Shown here: positions 27,421 through 40,576 of the stretch, one piece after another
Position numbering within the stretch: the first letter of the stretch is position 1
Layout: every line of letters starts with the position of its first letter
Source of the DNA: Massilia sp. WG5
GTDB lineage: Bacteria > Pseudomonadota > Gammaproteobacteria > Burkholderiales > Burkholderiaceae_D
NCBI RefSeq assembly: GCF_001412595.2
Contig: NZ_CP012640.2
Coordinates: 4,650,001-4,714,000, forward strand
Direction: 5' to 3'
Length of the DNA: 64,000 nt
Translations under genes and position numbers: made by a program
Notes under the pieces: generated by a model
What the model saw: the letters and a program-made list of their open reading frames with translations, nothing else
Databases searched by the model: none
What the model was told of the DNA's origin: nothing

Positions 27421-27855
27421 GCGGGCGCGGCGCGGCGGGCAGCAGTGCCGGGCGGCGGGCCGCCTCGCGCGCGCGGCATCTCCCATTCCGGGTTTTATCG
27501 GGTACAATGGCCGCCAATTGGTAGAAACGATGTCGTTTGCTTGCCTGGCACGCCCGGAGCCTCGCCTCCACAGCCTGGTTTCCTCACTGCGCCAGCAGCC
27601 CCGTTTCTCCTGAAAGTCAACCATTGCAGTCCGCTTTCCGGCGGGTTGCCGCGTGGCCGGACAGGGCGTAAATGCTCCCCGCCACGGTATTCCGCCCTGT
27701 GCCACCACCGGGCCACGGAACCCAGTTTCAACGCGTGTTGTCTCATCCGGAGGCTTCGGCTTCCGTGTCGTTTCCACGACATGTCGTGAGCGCTGAACTG
27801 GTTTGTGTTTGATATTTTCTTTGCGCGACTTGCAAGATCCGCTGACGACATCGTT
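27421..27855 (+). other. 435-base gene-free region upstream of scpB with several hairpins (possible structured leader or small RNA)
   Basis: A -10-like TACAAT (27503-27508) lacks a good -35. Downstream are multiple possible stems: AAACGA/TCGTTT near 27525-27540; GTGGCC/GGCCAC enclosing ACAGGGCG/CGCCCTGT (about 27650-27720); a CGGAGGC-TTCG-GCTTCCG tetraloop hairpin (about 27749-27768); CACGA/TCGTG near 27775-27790. Open frames here have no recognisable protein character. It could be a long scpB 5' leader or an independent RNA. No match to tmRNA, 6S or RNase P signatures was seen. Confidence 0.3.
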
Positions 27856-28548
27856 ATGAACACTGATGAGGCCAAGAAGGTCCTCGAGACCGCCTTGCTC
27901 TGTGCGCGCGAGCCGATGACGATCCACGGCATGAAGAAGCTGTTCGCCGACGTCGATCCGAACGGCAGGCAGATCGGCGTGGGCGTGGGCGCCGACACGA
28001 TCAAGATCCTGCTGGAAGAACTGCGCCAGGACTGGCAGGACCGCGGCATCGAGATCGTCAGCCTGGCCTCCGGCTGGCGCTTCCAGAGCCGGCCCGAGAT
28101 GAAGCCCTACCTCGACCGGGTGGCGCCGGAAAAGCCGCCGAAGTATTCGCGGGCGACGCTGGAGACGCTGGCGATCATCGCCTATCGCCAGCCGGTCACG
28201 CGCGGCGACATCGAGGAGATTCGCGGCGTCGCCGTGAACTCGCAGACGATCAAGATGCTGGAAGACCGCGGCTGGATCGACGTGGTCGGCCACCGCGAGG
28301 TGCCGGGGCGCCCGGCGCTGCTGGGCACGACGAGGCAGTTCCTCGACGACCTCGGCCTGGCGTCGCTGTCGCAGCTGCCGCCGCTGCAGCAGGTGGGCGA
28401 CGGGGCCGACGGGCGCAGCCTGGCGGCGCTCGAGGCGGCTTTGCAACAATTTGACGACACTTCACCCGTTGAAGTCCCGGTGCACGAAACTGAGCACACA
28501 ACCGAGCACGAACCTGAGCACGACCCTGCGCCCGCAACCGGCGGTTGA
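27856..28548 (+). CDS. scpB: Segregation and condensation protein B
   Basis: ScpB is the winged-helix kite subunit that, with ScpA, binds SMC to organise and segregate the chromosome. 230 residues: two winged-helix regions ([47 protein letters not shown], the family hallmark) and a low-complexity acidic/His tail rich in Glu-His-Pro at the C-terminus. ATG at 27856 gives the normal N-terminus; a GTG at 27805 in frame would add 17 atypical residues. scpA is not in the window. rluB follows after 33 bases, a conserved pair. Confidence 0.94.
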   Translation: MNTDEAKKVLETALLCAREPMTIHGMKKLFADVDPNGRQIGVGVGADTIKILLEELRQDWQDRGIEIVSLASGWRFQSRPEMKPYLDRVAPEKPPKYSRATLETLAIIAYRQPVTRGDIEEIRGVAVNSQTIKMLEDRGWIDVVGHREVPGRPALLGTTRQFLDDLGLASLSQLPPLQQVGDGADGRSLAALEAALQQFDDTSPVEVPVHETEHTTEHEPEHDPAPATGG

Positions 28549-28581
28549 TCTCGCGCCTGGTCAGCAACAATAAAGATACGA

Positions 28582-30615
28582 ATGATGAATCCAACCGACA
28601 CCACCGAGACGACCCCTGCCGACGCAGGGCTGGAGGCGGCCGCCAAGCCGAAGCGCACGCGCGCCAAGCCGGCGGCCGACGGCGCGCAGCCGGACACCGA
28701 TAGCAAACCGAAACGCACCCGCAAGGCTGTCGCCAAGCCGGCCGAGGCTGATGCCGCCGCCGTTGCAGGCGCCCCGGCCGCTGCCGAGCCGGCAGCCGAG
28801 GCCGCCAAGCCGGCCCGCAAGCCGCGCGCCAAGAAAGTCGCGGACGCGGCCGCACCGGCGCCCGCCGCCGAAGCCGCTCCGGCGGCGCCGGCCGCTGTGC
28901 TCGCTGTAGCCGACGCTGCCGCGCCGGCAGTGCAGGCCCAGGCCGACGGCGAGGGCGAGGGCCAGCGCAAGCCGCGCGGTCCGCGCCAGATGCGTGAACA
29001 GCGCCAGGTCCGCGAAGCCCGCCAGCCGCGCGTCCAGCCGGACGCCGCCGACGCCGACACCGGCGCCGCGGCTGCCGAGCCGGCCCAGGCCGGTGCGGAG
29101 CAGGGCGCCGAGCCGCGCGGCGAGCAGCGCCAGCACGCGCGCGCCGGCAAGCAGGACCAGAAGAAGGGCAGGAAGGGCCAGCAGGCCCGCCAGCCGGGCC
29201 AGCAAGTCCAGGGTCAGCAGCCCCAGGGCCAGGCGATCCAGCAAGGCAAGCAGCAGGGCAGGAACGCCCGCGGCGGCAAGGACACTCGCGGCGGCAAGCC
29301 GAACGATGCCGACGCCGTGTTCTCCTTCGTCACCTCGGACGCCTTCGACGCCAGCGAGGGCGGCCGCGGCCAGGCCCAGCCGTCCAAGGCGCGCCGCGAC
29401 CTGACCGCCGAGGACGATGCGCCGAAGCTGCACAAGGTGCTGGCCGAGGCCGGCCTGGGTTCGCGCCGCGACATGGAAGAACTGATCATCGCCGGCCGCG
29501 TGTCGGTGAACGGCGAGCCGGCCCACATCGGCCAGCGCATCCTGCCGACCGATGCCGTGCGCATCAACGGCAAGCTGCTGCAGCGCCGCGTGAACAACAA
29601 CAAGCCGCCGCGCGTGCTCGTGTACCACAAGCCGGCCGGTGAAATCGTCAGCGCGGACGATCCGGAAGGCCGTCCGTCGGTATTCGACCGCCTGCCGAAC
29701 ATGAAAACCGGCAAGTGGCTGGCCGTCGGCCGCCTCGACTTCAACACCGAGGGCCTGCTGCTGTTCACGAATTCCGGCGACCTGGCGAACCGCCTGATGC
29801 ACCCGCGCTACAACATCGACCGCGAGTACGCCGTGCGCACCCTGGGTGAACTGGAGGAAGGCATGCGCCAGAAGCTGCTGGCCGGCGTCGAGCTGGAAGA
29901 CGGCCTGGCGTCCTTCACCAAGATCGCCGACGGCGGCGGCGAAGGCGTCAACCGCTGGTACCGCGTGGTGATCGGCGAAGGCCGCAACCGCGAGGTGCGC
30001 CGCATGTTCGAGGCGGTCGGCCTGACCGTCTCGCGCCTGATCCGCACCCGCTACGGCGCAATGACCCTGCCGACCGGCCTGAAGCGCGGCCGCTGGGAAG
30101 AGATGGAAGAAAACGACGTCCGCAACTTCATGACCGCCTTCGGTATCGAGAAGAAGGGCGGCGCAGCCCAGGGCCAGGGCCAGCAGGGCCAGGGTCCGAA
30201 GCAGAAGCAGGGCGGCGGCAACAAGGGGCGTGAGGGAGCCGGCGCCGGCGCCGATCGCAGCAACGGCAACCGCATCGACCGTGCCGACGCCAACCGGAAT
30301 GTCGACCCCTTCGGTCCGCCGGTGGTGCGCGTCGGCGCCCAGCAGGGCGGCCGCGGCCAGCCCGGCATGCAGGGCGGCGCGCAGGGGCGCGGCGGTTTCG
30401 GCGGCGGCCAGGGCCAGGGTCGCAACGGCGGCCAGGGACGCAGTGGCGGCCAGGGCCGCAGCGGTGGCGGTGGTACGGGCGGTGGCGGCAAGGGTCCGCG
30501 CCAGCCGGATCCGCTGCAGACCACTTTCGGTTTCGCCGGCGCAGGGCAGAACCGCCGTCCGCAAGGGCCGCGCGTCAGCGATCATGGTATGCCCCGCCGC
30601 GGTCGGCGCAGCTAG
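28582..30615 (+). CDS. rluB: 23S rRNA pseudouridine synthase RluB with long low-complexity extensions
   Basis: Converts U2605 of 23S rRNA to pseudouridine. The core (about residues 280-520) has an S4 RNA-binding domain ([20 protein letters not shown]) and the RsuA/RluB catalytic motif [15 protein letters not shown] with Asp386. At 677 residues it is more than twice E. coli RluB (291). About 270 N-terminal residues are Ala/Pro/Lys- and Gln-rich with [14 protein letters not shown] basic repeats. The last 150 are Gly/Gln/Arg-rich ([10 protein letters not shown]), like an intrinsically disordered RNA-binding tail. Two tandem ATGs exist (28582, 28585). Extensions of this sort occur in other Burkholderiales RluB proteins. 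Confidence 0.93.
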   Translation: MMNPTDTTETTPADAGLEAAAKPKRTRAKPAADGAQPDTDSKPKRTRKAVAKPAEADAAAVAGAPAAAEPAAEAAKPARKPRAKKVADAAAPAPAAEAAPAAPAAVLAVADAAAPAVQAQADGEGEGQRKPRGPRQMREQRQVREARQPRVQPDAADADTGAAAAEPAQAGAEQGAEPRGEQRQHARAGKQDQKKGRKGQQARQPGQQVQGQQPQGQAIQQGKQQGRNARGGKDTRGGKPNDADAVFSFVTSDAFDASEGGRGQAQPSKARRDLTAEDDAPKLHKVLAEAGLGSRRDMEELIIAGRVSVNGEPAHIGQRILPTDAVRINGKLLQRRVNNNKPPRVLVYHKPAGEIVSADDPEGRPSVFDRLPNMKTGKWLAVGRLDFNTEGLLLFTNSGDLANRLMHPRYNIDREYAVRTLGELEEGMRQKLLAGVELEDGLASFTKIADGGGEGVNRWYRVVIGEGRNREVRRMFEAVGLTVSRLIRTRYGAMTLPTGLKRGRWEEMEENDVRNFMTAFGIEKKGGAAQGQGQQGQGPKQKQGGGNKGREGAGAGADRSNGNRIDRADANRNVDPFGPPVVRVGAQQGGRGQPGMQGGAQGRGGFGGGQGQGRNGGQGRSGGQGRSGGGGTGGGGKGPRQPDPLQTTFGFAGAGQNRRPQGPRVSDHGMPRRGRRS

Positions 30616-30835
30616 TCGCGTCCGGTAAACCCCCGATGGCGGCGTTGCGCGGTCTCGCCGTACTGGCGTACTGTCTTCGACCGCGCGCCTTGCCCTCGGG
30701 GGTTTGCCGGACGCTCCGACACTGGTCGCGTTTGGTAAACCCCCGATGGCGGCGTTGCGCGGTCTCGCCGTACTGGCGTACTGTCTTCGACCGCGCGCCT
30801 TGCCCTCGGGGGTTTGCCGGACGCTCCGACACTGG
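30616..30835. repeat. Tandem duplication of a 110-bp palindromic repeat
   Basis: Two copies, 30616-30725 and 30726-30835, differ only at bases 6-8 (TCC versus TTT). Each contains an outer exact inverted repeat AAACCCCCGA / TCGGGGGTTT, so each can fold into a long hairpin. A degraded third start (TCGTGCCGG) follows at 30836. It lies directly after the rluB stop codon. It may be a mobile intergenic repeat and may act as the rluB transcript end. Confidence 0.85.
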
Positions 30836-30969
30836 TCGTGCCGGCACCCTGATGGCGACTTTGCCGGTCGCTCGGAGGCTGTGTTTGTGCGCAGAAATCG
30901 GGGGCGCTCGGCGCGCCGGGCGGCGAAGGTGTAAACTGTTGCATACCTGTTCATTTTGCAGGGCAGCGA
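30836..30969. other. Gene-free stretch between repeat and rimP promoter
   Basis: No gene or clear signal seen, apart from a partial third repeat start at 30836. Confidence 0.4.
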
Positions 30970-30998
30970 TTGCGAGCTGCCCCTTATCGGGTTATAAT
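30970..30998 (+). promoter_or_regulatory. Promoter of the rimP-nusA-infB operon
   Basis: TTGCGA at 30970-30975, a 17-bp spacer, and a perfect TATAAT at 30993-30998. This is the best sigma-70 promoter in the window. Predicted start is near 31005, giving a leader of about 140 bases. Confidence 0.75.
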
Positions 30999-31071
30999 TC
31001 GAAACCAATCCAAGTTCTCCCCGGTGTTTTGTTTGGTGTGAGGAAGTCGATCTGGTGAGGAATATAAGAAG

Positions 31072-31096
31072 ATGGGCAGTTGCCCATTTTTTTTTT
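31072..31096 (+). terminator. Intrinsic terminator inside the rimP-nusA leader (possible attenuator)
   Basis: ATGGGC (31072-31077), loop AGTT, GCCCAT (31082-31087) followed by an uninterrupted run of ten Ts (31087-31096). It lies after the operon promoter and before rimP, so it would stop leader transcripts unless read through. A second hairpin, GGTCCG (31113-31118) / CGGACC (31123-31128), lies just upstream of the rimP ribosome site. Confidence 0.75.
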
Positions 31097-31146
31097 GTTG
31101 AATCGTTTTGAAGGTCCGATGCCGGACCGGTGATCTGGAGAAGTCA

Positions 31147-33197
<2,051 letters not shown>

Positions 33198-33205
33198 GGG
33201 TTTAT

Positions 33206-33236
33206 GCAAAGACCGGGGCGGTGCCGCGGTCTTTGC
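33206..33236 (+). terminator. Long hairpin between nusA and infB (weak terminator or processing site)
   Basis: GCAAAGACCG (33206-33215) pairs exactly with CGGTCTTTGC (33227-33236), and GGC/GCC inside extends it. Only short T runs follow, so read-through to infB is expected. Confidence 0.55.
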
Positions 33237-33293
33237 GTTTCCAACCCAAGCAAATTTCTTTATCATCGCGCGACACATAGAAAAGAGGACTGA

Positions 33294-36164
33294 ATGGCGA
33301 GTAACAACGTAGCCCAATTTGCCACCGAACTGAAGATGCCTGCAGACTTGCTGCTGACGCAGCTGCGTTCTGCTGGCGTCGAGAAAAGTTCGACGTCAGA
33401 TCCCTTGTCCAAGGATGATAAGGATAAGCTGCTGAACCATCTGCGCCGTACCCATGGCGCCGCCGAATCCGGCGAAAAGAAGAAGATCACGGTGACCCGC
33501 AAGGAAACCTCCGAGATCAAGCAGGCTGACGCCAGCGGTAAATCGCGCACGATCCAGGTCGAAGTACGCAAGAAGCGCACCTTCGTGCAGCGCGACGACC
33601 TGGTCACGGCCAAGGCCACCCAGGCGCCGGTGATCGATGCCGCCGAACAGGCGCGCCGCGAAGAAGAAGCGCGCCGCCAGTCGGAGCTGATCGCCCGCCA
33701 GGAAGCGGAACTGCGTGAAAAGCAGGAACGCCTGGCCAAGCTGGAATCCGAAAAGGCCGAGCAGGCCAAGGCAGCCGAAGAGCAGGCCAAGCGCGACGCC
33801 GAAGAGCGTGCCCAGCGCGAAGCCGCTGCTGCTGCCCAGGCCGAATCCGTCGCCAAGGCCGACGCCGCCGGCGCTGCCGACGCGGAAGCGGAAACCAAGA
33901 AAGCCGCCGCGGATGAAGCCAAGAAGGCAGCCGCCGAGGAATCCAAGCGCAAGGCCGACGAAGCCGCCAAGGAAGCCGCCGAACGCGCTGCCGCCACCGA
34001 GCGCGCACGCAAGGCCGTGGCCGACGAAGTGGCCCAGATCAAGGCCATGATGGCCCAGCCGCGCCGCGTGATCAAGGCGCCGGAAGTGCCGCCGGCCAAG
34101 CCGAAGGCAGCCGAACCGGCAACCCTGCACAAGCCGGCCGAGAAAAAGGCCGCGGATGCCAAGCCGGGCGAGGCGGCAGGCAGTGGCGCGCGTCCGAAAC
34201 CGGGCGACAAGAAGTCGATCAAGTCGGCCAATGTGGCCTCGACCTGGTCGGACGAGAAGAAGCGTGGCGCCCCTGGCGGCGGCATGAAGGGCCGTGGCGC
34301 CCCCTCGACCGGCGGCCGTGACGGCTGGCGTGCGGGCGGCGGTCGTGGCGGCCGTCGTGGCGGCCACGACGATCGCGAATCGAACTTCCAGGCCCCGACC
34401 GAGGCGATCGTCAAGGACGTCCACGTCCCTGAAACGATCACCGTGGCCGAACTGGCGCACAAGATGTCCGTGAAGGCGTCGGAAGTCATCAAGCAGCTGA
34501 TGAAGCTGGGCCAGATGTGCACCATCAACCAGGTGCTGGACCAGGAAACCGCGATGATCGTGGTGGAAGAGATGGGCCACAAGGCCTTCGCCGCCGCCGA
34601 GGACGATCCGGAAGCACTGCTGGCCGACCAGGGCGAGCACGCCGAGTTCGAATCGAAGCCGCGTGCGCCGGTCGTGACCGTCATGGGCCACGTCGACCAC
34701 GGCAAGACCTCGCTGCTGGACTACATCCGCCGCGCCAAGGTCGCCGCGGGCGAAGCCGGCGGTATTACCCAGCACATCGGTGCTTACCACGTGGACACCC
34801 CGCGCGGCATGGTCACCTTCCTGGATACCCCGGGTCACGAGGCGTTCACCGCCATGCGTGCCCGTGGCGCCAAGGCGACCGACATCGTCATCCTGGTGGT
34901 GGCGGCCGACGACGGCGTGATGCCGCAGACCAAGGAAGCAATTGCTCACGCGAAAGCCGCCGGCGTGCCGCTGGTGGTGGCGATCAACAAGATCGACAAG
35001 CAGGGTGCGAATCCTGACCGCGTGACCCAGGAACTGGTGGCCGAAGGCGTGGTGCCCGAGGAATACGGTGGCGAGTCGCCGTTCGTCCAGGTGTCGGCGA
35101 AAACCGGCCAGGGCATCGACGACCTGCTGGAAAACGTGCTGCTGCAGGCCGAAGTGCTGGAGCTGAAGGCGCCGGTGGAATCGCTGGCCCGTGGCCTGGT
35201 GGTCGAAGCCCGTCTGGACAAGGGCCGCGGCCCGGTCGCCACCATCCTGGTGCAGTCGGGTACGCTGAAGCGCGGCGACGTCGTGCTGGCGGGTTCGTCC
35301 TTCGGCCGCGTCCGTGCGATGCTGGACGAGAACGGCAAGTCGGTGAGCGAAGCCGGTCCGTCCTTCCCGGTCGAGATCCAGGGCCTGACCGAAGTGCCGA
35401 GCGCCGGCGAAGAAGTCATGGTCATGGCCGATGAGCGCAAGGCGCGCGAAATCGCACTGTTCCGTCAAGGTAAGTTCCGCGACGTGAAACTGGCCAAGCA
35501 GCAGGCGGCGAAACTGGAGAACATCCTCGACCAGATGGGCGAAGGCGAGGTCAAGAACCTGCCGCTGATCGTCAAGACGGACGTGCAGGGTTCGCAGGAA
35601 GCGCTGGTCGGTTCGCTGCAGAAGCTGTCGACCTCGGAAGTGCGTGTCCAGATCGTGCACGCGGCCGTGGGCGGCATCACCGAGTCGGACGTCAACCTGG
35701 CGACCGCGTCGAAGGCAGTCATCATCGGCTTCAACGCCCGTGCCGACGCCCAGGCGCGCAAGCTGGCCGAGACCAACGGCGTCGATATCCGTTACTACAG
35801 CATCATTTACGATGCGATCGACGAGATCAAGACCGCACTGTCGGGCATGCTGGCGCCGGAGAAGCGCGAGCACATCACCGGCCAGGTCGAAATCCGCCAG
35901 GTCATCCTGGTGTCGAAGATCGGCGCGATCGCGGGCTGCCTGGTCACCGATGGCGTGGTCAAGCGTACCTCCTCGGTCCGCCTGCTGCGCAACAACATCG
36001 TGATCTGGACCGGCGAGATCGATTCGCTGAAGCGCTTCAAGGACGATGCGAAGGAAGTCCGCGCCGGCCTCGAGTGCGGCCTGTCGCTGAAGAACTACAA
36101 CGATATCGAGGTCGGCGACGTCCTGGAAGTGTTCGAAGTCCAGGAAGTGGCGCGTACGCTGTAA
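33294..36164 (+). CDS. infB: Translation initiation factor IF-2
   Basis: GTPase that places initiator tRNA on the ribosome. 956 residues: the N-terminal IF2_N domain ([19 protein letters not shown]), a long Ala/Lys/Glu-rich helical linker (about 110-290), Gly/Arg-rich stretch, second IF2_N domain, then the G domain with GHVDHGKT at 465-472, DTPGHEAF and NKID, and domains II-IV. An AGAGGA site lies just before the ATG. The linker length matches other betaproteobacterial IF-2 proteins. Third gene of the operon, 96 bases after nusA. Confidence 0.98.
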   Translation: MASNNVAQFATELKMPADLLLTQLRSAGVEKSSTSDPLSKDDKDKLLNHLRRTHGAAESGEKKKITVTRKETSEIKQADASGKSRTIQVEVRKKRTFVQRDDLVTAKATQAPVIDAAEQARREEEARRQSELIARQEAELREKQERLAKLESEKAEQAKAAEEQAKRDAEERAQREAAAAAQAESVAKADAAGAADAEAETKKAAADEAKKAAAEESKRKADEAAKEAAERAAATERARKAVADEVAQIKAMMAQPRRVIKAPEVPPAKPKAAEPATLHKPAEKKAADAKPGEAAGSGARPKPGDKKSIKSANVASTWSDEKKRGAPGGGMKGRGAPSTGGRDGWRAGGGRGGRRGGHDDRESNFQAPTEAIVKDVHVPETITVAELAHKMSVKASEVIKQLMKLGQMCTINQVLDQETAMIVVEEMGHKAFAAAEDDPEALLADQGEHAEFESKPRAPVVTVMGHVDHGKTSLLDYIRRAKVAAGEAGGITQHIGAYHVDTPRGMVTFLDTPGHEAFTAMRARGAKATDIVILVVAADDGVMPQTKEAIAHAKAAGVPLVVAINKIDKQGANPDRVTQELVAEGVVPEEYGGESPFVQVSAKTGQGIDDLLENVLLQAEVLELKAPVESLARGLVVEARLDKGRGPVATILVQSGTLKRGDVVLAGSSFGRVRAMLDENGKSVSEAGPSFPVEIQGLTEVPSAGEEVMVMADERKAREIALFRQGKFRDVKLAKQQAAKLENILDQMGEGEVKNLPLIVKTDVQGSQEALVGSLQKLSTSEVRVQIVHAAVGGITESDVNLATASKAVIIGFNARADAQARKLAETNGVDIRYYSIIYDAIDEIKTALSGMLAPEKREHITGQVEIRQVILVSKIGAIAGCLVTDGVVKRTSSVRLLRNNIVIWTGEIDSLKRFKDDAKEVRAGLECGLSLKNYNDIEVGDVLEVFEVQEVARTL

Positions 36165-36193
36165 TCACGGTCGATCCATCGATTGGAGTAGCA

Positions 36194-36248
36194 TTGGGGC
36201 TGGTAGGCCTGCGCCGCGTGGCGTGGGCCACTGGCCCCAAGTTTTTTT
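36194..36248 (+). terminator. Terminator between infB and rbfA
   Basis: TTGGGGC (36194-36200) pairs with GCCCCAA (36234-36240), followed by G and seven Ts. The loop is long and GC-rich and can fold further. rbfA starts 9 bases beyond, so termination is probably partial. Confidence 0.55.
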
Positions 36249-36257
36249 AAGAATAAA

Positions 36258-36686
36258 ATGCCAAAACACAGTAAAAGTATTCCGTCGCGCGGCCTGCGCG
36301 TCGCCGACCAGATCCAGAAGGACCTGTCGGAACTCATCGCGTTCGAACTGAAGGACCCGCGCGTGGGGATGGTCACGATCAGCGAAGTCAAGCTGACCCC
36401 GGACTACGCGCACGCCAAGGTCTACTTCACGCTGCTGAAGGACAGCCCGGAAGAGGTCAAGCAGACCCTCGAAGGCCTGAGCAAGGCGGCCGGCTACCTG
36501 CGCAACCTGCTTGGCAAGCGCCTGCACATCCATACGCTGCCGACCCTGCATTTCCTGCACGACACCTCGACCAGCCGCGGGCTCGCCATGTCGGCGCTGA
36601 TCGACCAGGCGAACGCCACCCGCGCCGCCGACTATGTGGACGAGTCGGCTCCCGCAAACACCGACGAAGACGCGGATTCCGAGTGA
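36258..36686 (+). CDS. rbfA: Ribosome-binding factor A
   Basis: KH-fold factor that binds 16S rRNA in immature 30S subunits and is needed for late maturation and cold adaptation. 142 residues with the family signature ([56 protein letters not shown]) and an acidic tail. No Shine-Dalgarno precedes the ATG. It overlaps truB by 4 bases, GTG start within its stop. Confidence 0.96.
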   Translation: MPKHSKSIPSRGLRVADQIQKDLSELIAFELKDPRVGMVTISEVKLTPDYAHAKVYFTLLKDSPEEVKQTLEGLSKAAGYLRNLLGKRLHIHTLPTLHFLHDTSTSRGLAMSALIDQANATRAADYVDESAPANTDEDADSE

Positions 36687-37609
36687 ACGCCAGGCCGCCG
36701 AAAAAGCCCCGCGACCTGGTCGACGGCGTGCTCCTCATCGACAAGCCGGTCGGCCTGTCCTCGAACGATGCGCTGACCAGGGTGAAACGCATCGTCAACG
36801 CGAAAAAGGCCGGCCACACCGGCACCCTCGACCCGTTCGCCACCGGCCTGCTGCCGCTGTGCTTCGGCGAGGCGACCAAGTTCTCGCAGGACCTGCTGGA
36901 AGCGGACAAGAGCTACCTGGCCACCGTCCACCTGGGCATCACCACCACCACCGGCGATACCGAGGGCGAGGTACTCGAGACCCGCGACGTCGACGTGACG
37001 ACCGAACAGGTCGAAGCCGCGCTGGCGCGCTTCCGTGGTCCGATCCTGCAGGTACCGCCCATGTATTCGGCCCTCAAGCGGGACGGCAAGGCCCTGTACG
37101 AGTACGCGCGCGAGGGCGTGACGCTGGAGCGCGAAGCGCGTCCGGTCACGATCCACGAACTGGAACTGGTCGCCATCGCGGCGCCGTTCCTGACGATCCG
37201 CGTCACCTGCAGCAAGGGCACCTATGTGCGTGTGCTGGGCGAAGACATCGGCGCGCTGCTGGGCTGCGGCGCCCACCTGAGCGCGCTGCGCCGGGTGCAG
37301 GTCGGCGCGCTCACCACCGCCAACATGGTCACGCTGGAAGAGTTGCAGGCGCACGAGAATCCGCTCTCGCTGCTGGCCCCGGTCGACGCGCTGCTGTCGA
37401 GCTTTCCAAAGGTCGAGTTGACGCCGGAACTGGCGAAGCGCTTCCTGAACGGCCAGCGCCTGGCACTCGGCAAGGAGGCGGTCGCGGTGCCGCAGGAGGA
37501 GGGCAGGGTGAGGGTATATGCCGATGGCAGGCTGCTGGGCACGGCCATCCTGCAGGAATACGCGATCCTGGCGCCGGAACGCCTGATTGCGGCGCAGCAA
37601 TCATCGTAA
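36683..37609 (+). CDS. truB: tRNA pseudouridine(55) synthase
   Basis: Makes pseudouridine 55 in the T-loop of most tRNAs. 308 residues with the catalytic aspartate in [15 protein letters not shown] and the family motifs [20 protein letters not shown] and [15 protein letters not shown]. Starts with GTG at 36683, overlapping rbfA's TGA. Last gene of the rimP-nusA-infB-rbfA-truB group. Confidence 0.97.
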   Translation: MNARPPKKPRDLVDGVLLIDKPVGLSSNDALTRVKRIVNAKKAGHTGTLDPFATGLLPLCFGEATKFSQDLLEADKSYLATVHLGITTTTGDTEGEVLETRDVDVTTEQVEAALARFRGPILQVPPMYSALKRDGKALYEYAREGVTLEREARPVTIHELELVAIAAPFLTIRVTCSKGTYVRVLGEDIGALLGCGAHLSALRRVQVGALTTANMVTLEELQAHENPLSLLAPVDALLSSFPKVELTPELAKRFLNGQRLALGKEAVAVPQEEGRVRVYADGRLLGTAILQEYAILAPERLIAAQQSS

Positions 37610-37914
37610 AACAATGCCTGGCGGCCCTTGAAATCCGCCAGGCGCGCTGCATATTGCCCCTGTCCCGGAAGCGGCGGCGCCTGCCGCCGGGCGGCAAGCG
37701 CGACGTCATCAAGCTTCAATATTTTGCCGCTACGCTGGTTGTTGGCAGCAAATCGTTGAAAATTCAGGCTTTTTCCCGGCGCTGCAACGCAGCACTGTCC
37801 ATAACCGTGCTATAGTAGCGGGTTCTGGAAATCGGCTATGCCGAGCGCCACTAGCCGAGCGGCCCTGAGCGGACGCCTCCACCCATCACGCAACATTCAC
37901 TGTTGAATACGCAT
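37610..37914 (+). promoter_or_regulatory. truB-typA intergenic region with typA promoter
   Basis: About 305 bases without a gene. An extended -10 TGCTATAGT (37808-37816) is the best typA promoter candidate; no strong -35 accompanies it. A stem CGGCTA (37833-37838) / TAGCCG (37852-37857) lies in the predicted leader. No terminator with a T-run is evident after truB. Confidence 0.4.
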
Positions 37915-39750
<1,836 letters not shown>

Positions 39751-39768
39751 GCCCCTGCGCCACACCCG

Positions 39769-39800
39769 AAAAACCCGCTGCCTGCAGCGGGTTTTTTTTT
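39769..39800 (+). terminator. Rho-independent terminator after typA
   Basis: CCCGCTG (39774-39780), loop CCTG, CAGCGGG (39785-39791), with As before and nine Ts after. It separates the housekeeping genes from the accessory envelope locus. Confidence 0.92.
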
Positions 39801-39882
39801 GGCTCACGAATCCATCGATTTGGCTCGTTGAGCCAGGACAAAAAATGCATTGAATGAAACGAAAGTAATAACATGATTGCCA

Positions 39883-39903
39883 CTTAATTGACTTTCAATT
39901 AAG
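39883..39903. promoter_or_regulatory. Operator-like inverted repeat upstream of the first exported-protein gene
   Basis: CTTAATTGA (39883-39891) and TCAATTAAG (39895-39903) are exact inverted repeats around CTT, 39 bases before the start codon. The repeat overlaps a possible -35 (TTGACT, 39888-39893). No convincing -10 was found at the right distance. The binding protein is unknown; one of the two AraC regulators downstream is a candidate, though AraC sites are usually direct repeats. Confidence 0.5.
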
Positions 39904-39941
39904 GCGAGACACCCGTCGATCACAATAAAACTGGAGATACC

Positions 39942-40502
39942 ATGAAACTGCTGAAACAACTCGCCGTTGTCGCCGCCCTGTCCTCGATCGCTTCGTACGC
40001 ATCGGCCCTGACCCCGATCGCCGACAGCGACCTGTCCAAGGTGTCGGGCCGCGACGGTGTGTCGATCGCTGCCGACCTGCATATCAACATCGGCGAATTC
40101 AAGTACACCGATACCGACACCGCCGGCGGCTCGGTGAGCTTCAACAACATCAAGATTACCGGCGCCATCGCCGCCACGATCGACATCGTGAACAACGCTA
40201 CCTTCACCGCCGATGCGATGGGCCCTGGCAGCGTCCTGGGCGTCATGGCGCCTGCAGCGCCGGATGCCACCAACCCGGCTGGCGTCAGTACCGGCCTGCC
40301 GAACTTCGCCCCGAAAGGCGACGTCGTCAAGATCGCAATCCCGCTGGTCGACACCAGCAAAAACCTGAGCATGAGCGTCGACTCGATCCGCATGGGCGGC
40401 GTCGTGGATGCCAACGGCAAGAACGTGGGCGCGTCCTTCGGTTCCTTCGCCGTCAACGACATCAAGCTGCAAGGCACCACCGTCTACATCTGGGCTCACT
40501 AA
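39942..40502 (+). CDS. Exported DUF6160/FilA-like protein (envelope locus protein 1)
   Basis: 186 residues. A Sec signal (MKLLKQLAVVAALSSIASYASA) is followed at once by LTPIADSDLSKVSGRDG (motif at about 26-39) and a beta-rich body of short alternating strands (VSFNNIKITGAIAATIDIVNNATF). It ends SFGSFAVNDIKLQGTTVYIWAH, a tail resembling that of the protein at 48829-49581. GGAG lies 5 bases before the ATG. It is likely the most expressed member, having its own promoter region and terminator. The name FilA comes from my recollection of Acinetobacter fil genes; the function is unknown. The motif after the signal resembles a C39-type double-glycine leader. Confidence 0.75.
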   Translation: MKLLKQLAVVAALSSIASYASALTPIADSDLSKVSGRDGVSIAADLHINIGEFKYTDTDTAGGSVSFNNIKITGAIAATIDIVNNATFTADAMGPGSVLGVMAPAAPDATNPAGVSTGLPNFAPKGDVVKIAIPLVDTSKNLSMSVDSIRMGGVVDANGKNVGASFGSFAVNDIKLQGTTVYIWAH

Positions 40503-40521
40503 TCCCCGGTTTGGTGATGGG

Positions 40522-40556
40522 ACGGCCCGTGGGCGATTTTGCCCCGGGCCGTTTTT
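40522..40556 (+). terminator. Terminator after envelope protein 1
   Basis: ACGGCCCG (40522-40529) pairs with CGGGCCGT (40545-40552); GGGC/GCCC inside extends the stem; five Ts follow. Genes 2-4 downstream would then be expressed at a lower, read-through level. Confidence 0.8.
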
Positions 40557-40576
40557 GACTTGACGCGCTCGTCGGG

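Noticed and set aside
27445..27789. A 114-codon frame between glk and scpB
   Set aside because: Cys/Pro/Arg-rich product with no family, biased like a random frame, no ribosome site.
27500..27800. tmRNA, 6S RNA or RNase P RNA
   Set aside because: No tRNA-like ends, no tag frame and none of the conserved RNase P or 6S blocks.
30616..30835. CRISPR array
   Set aside because: Only two directly abutting 110-bp copies, no spacers and no cas genes.
31055..31111. A short GTG frame through the rimP leader terminator
   Set aside because: It would encode the stem and T-run itself (Phe codons from the Ts); there is no leader-peptide composition and the ribosome site is weak.
33396..35873. An 825-codon minus-strand frame over infB
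   Set aside because: IF-2 is unambiguous on the plus strand.
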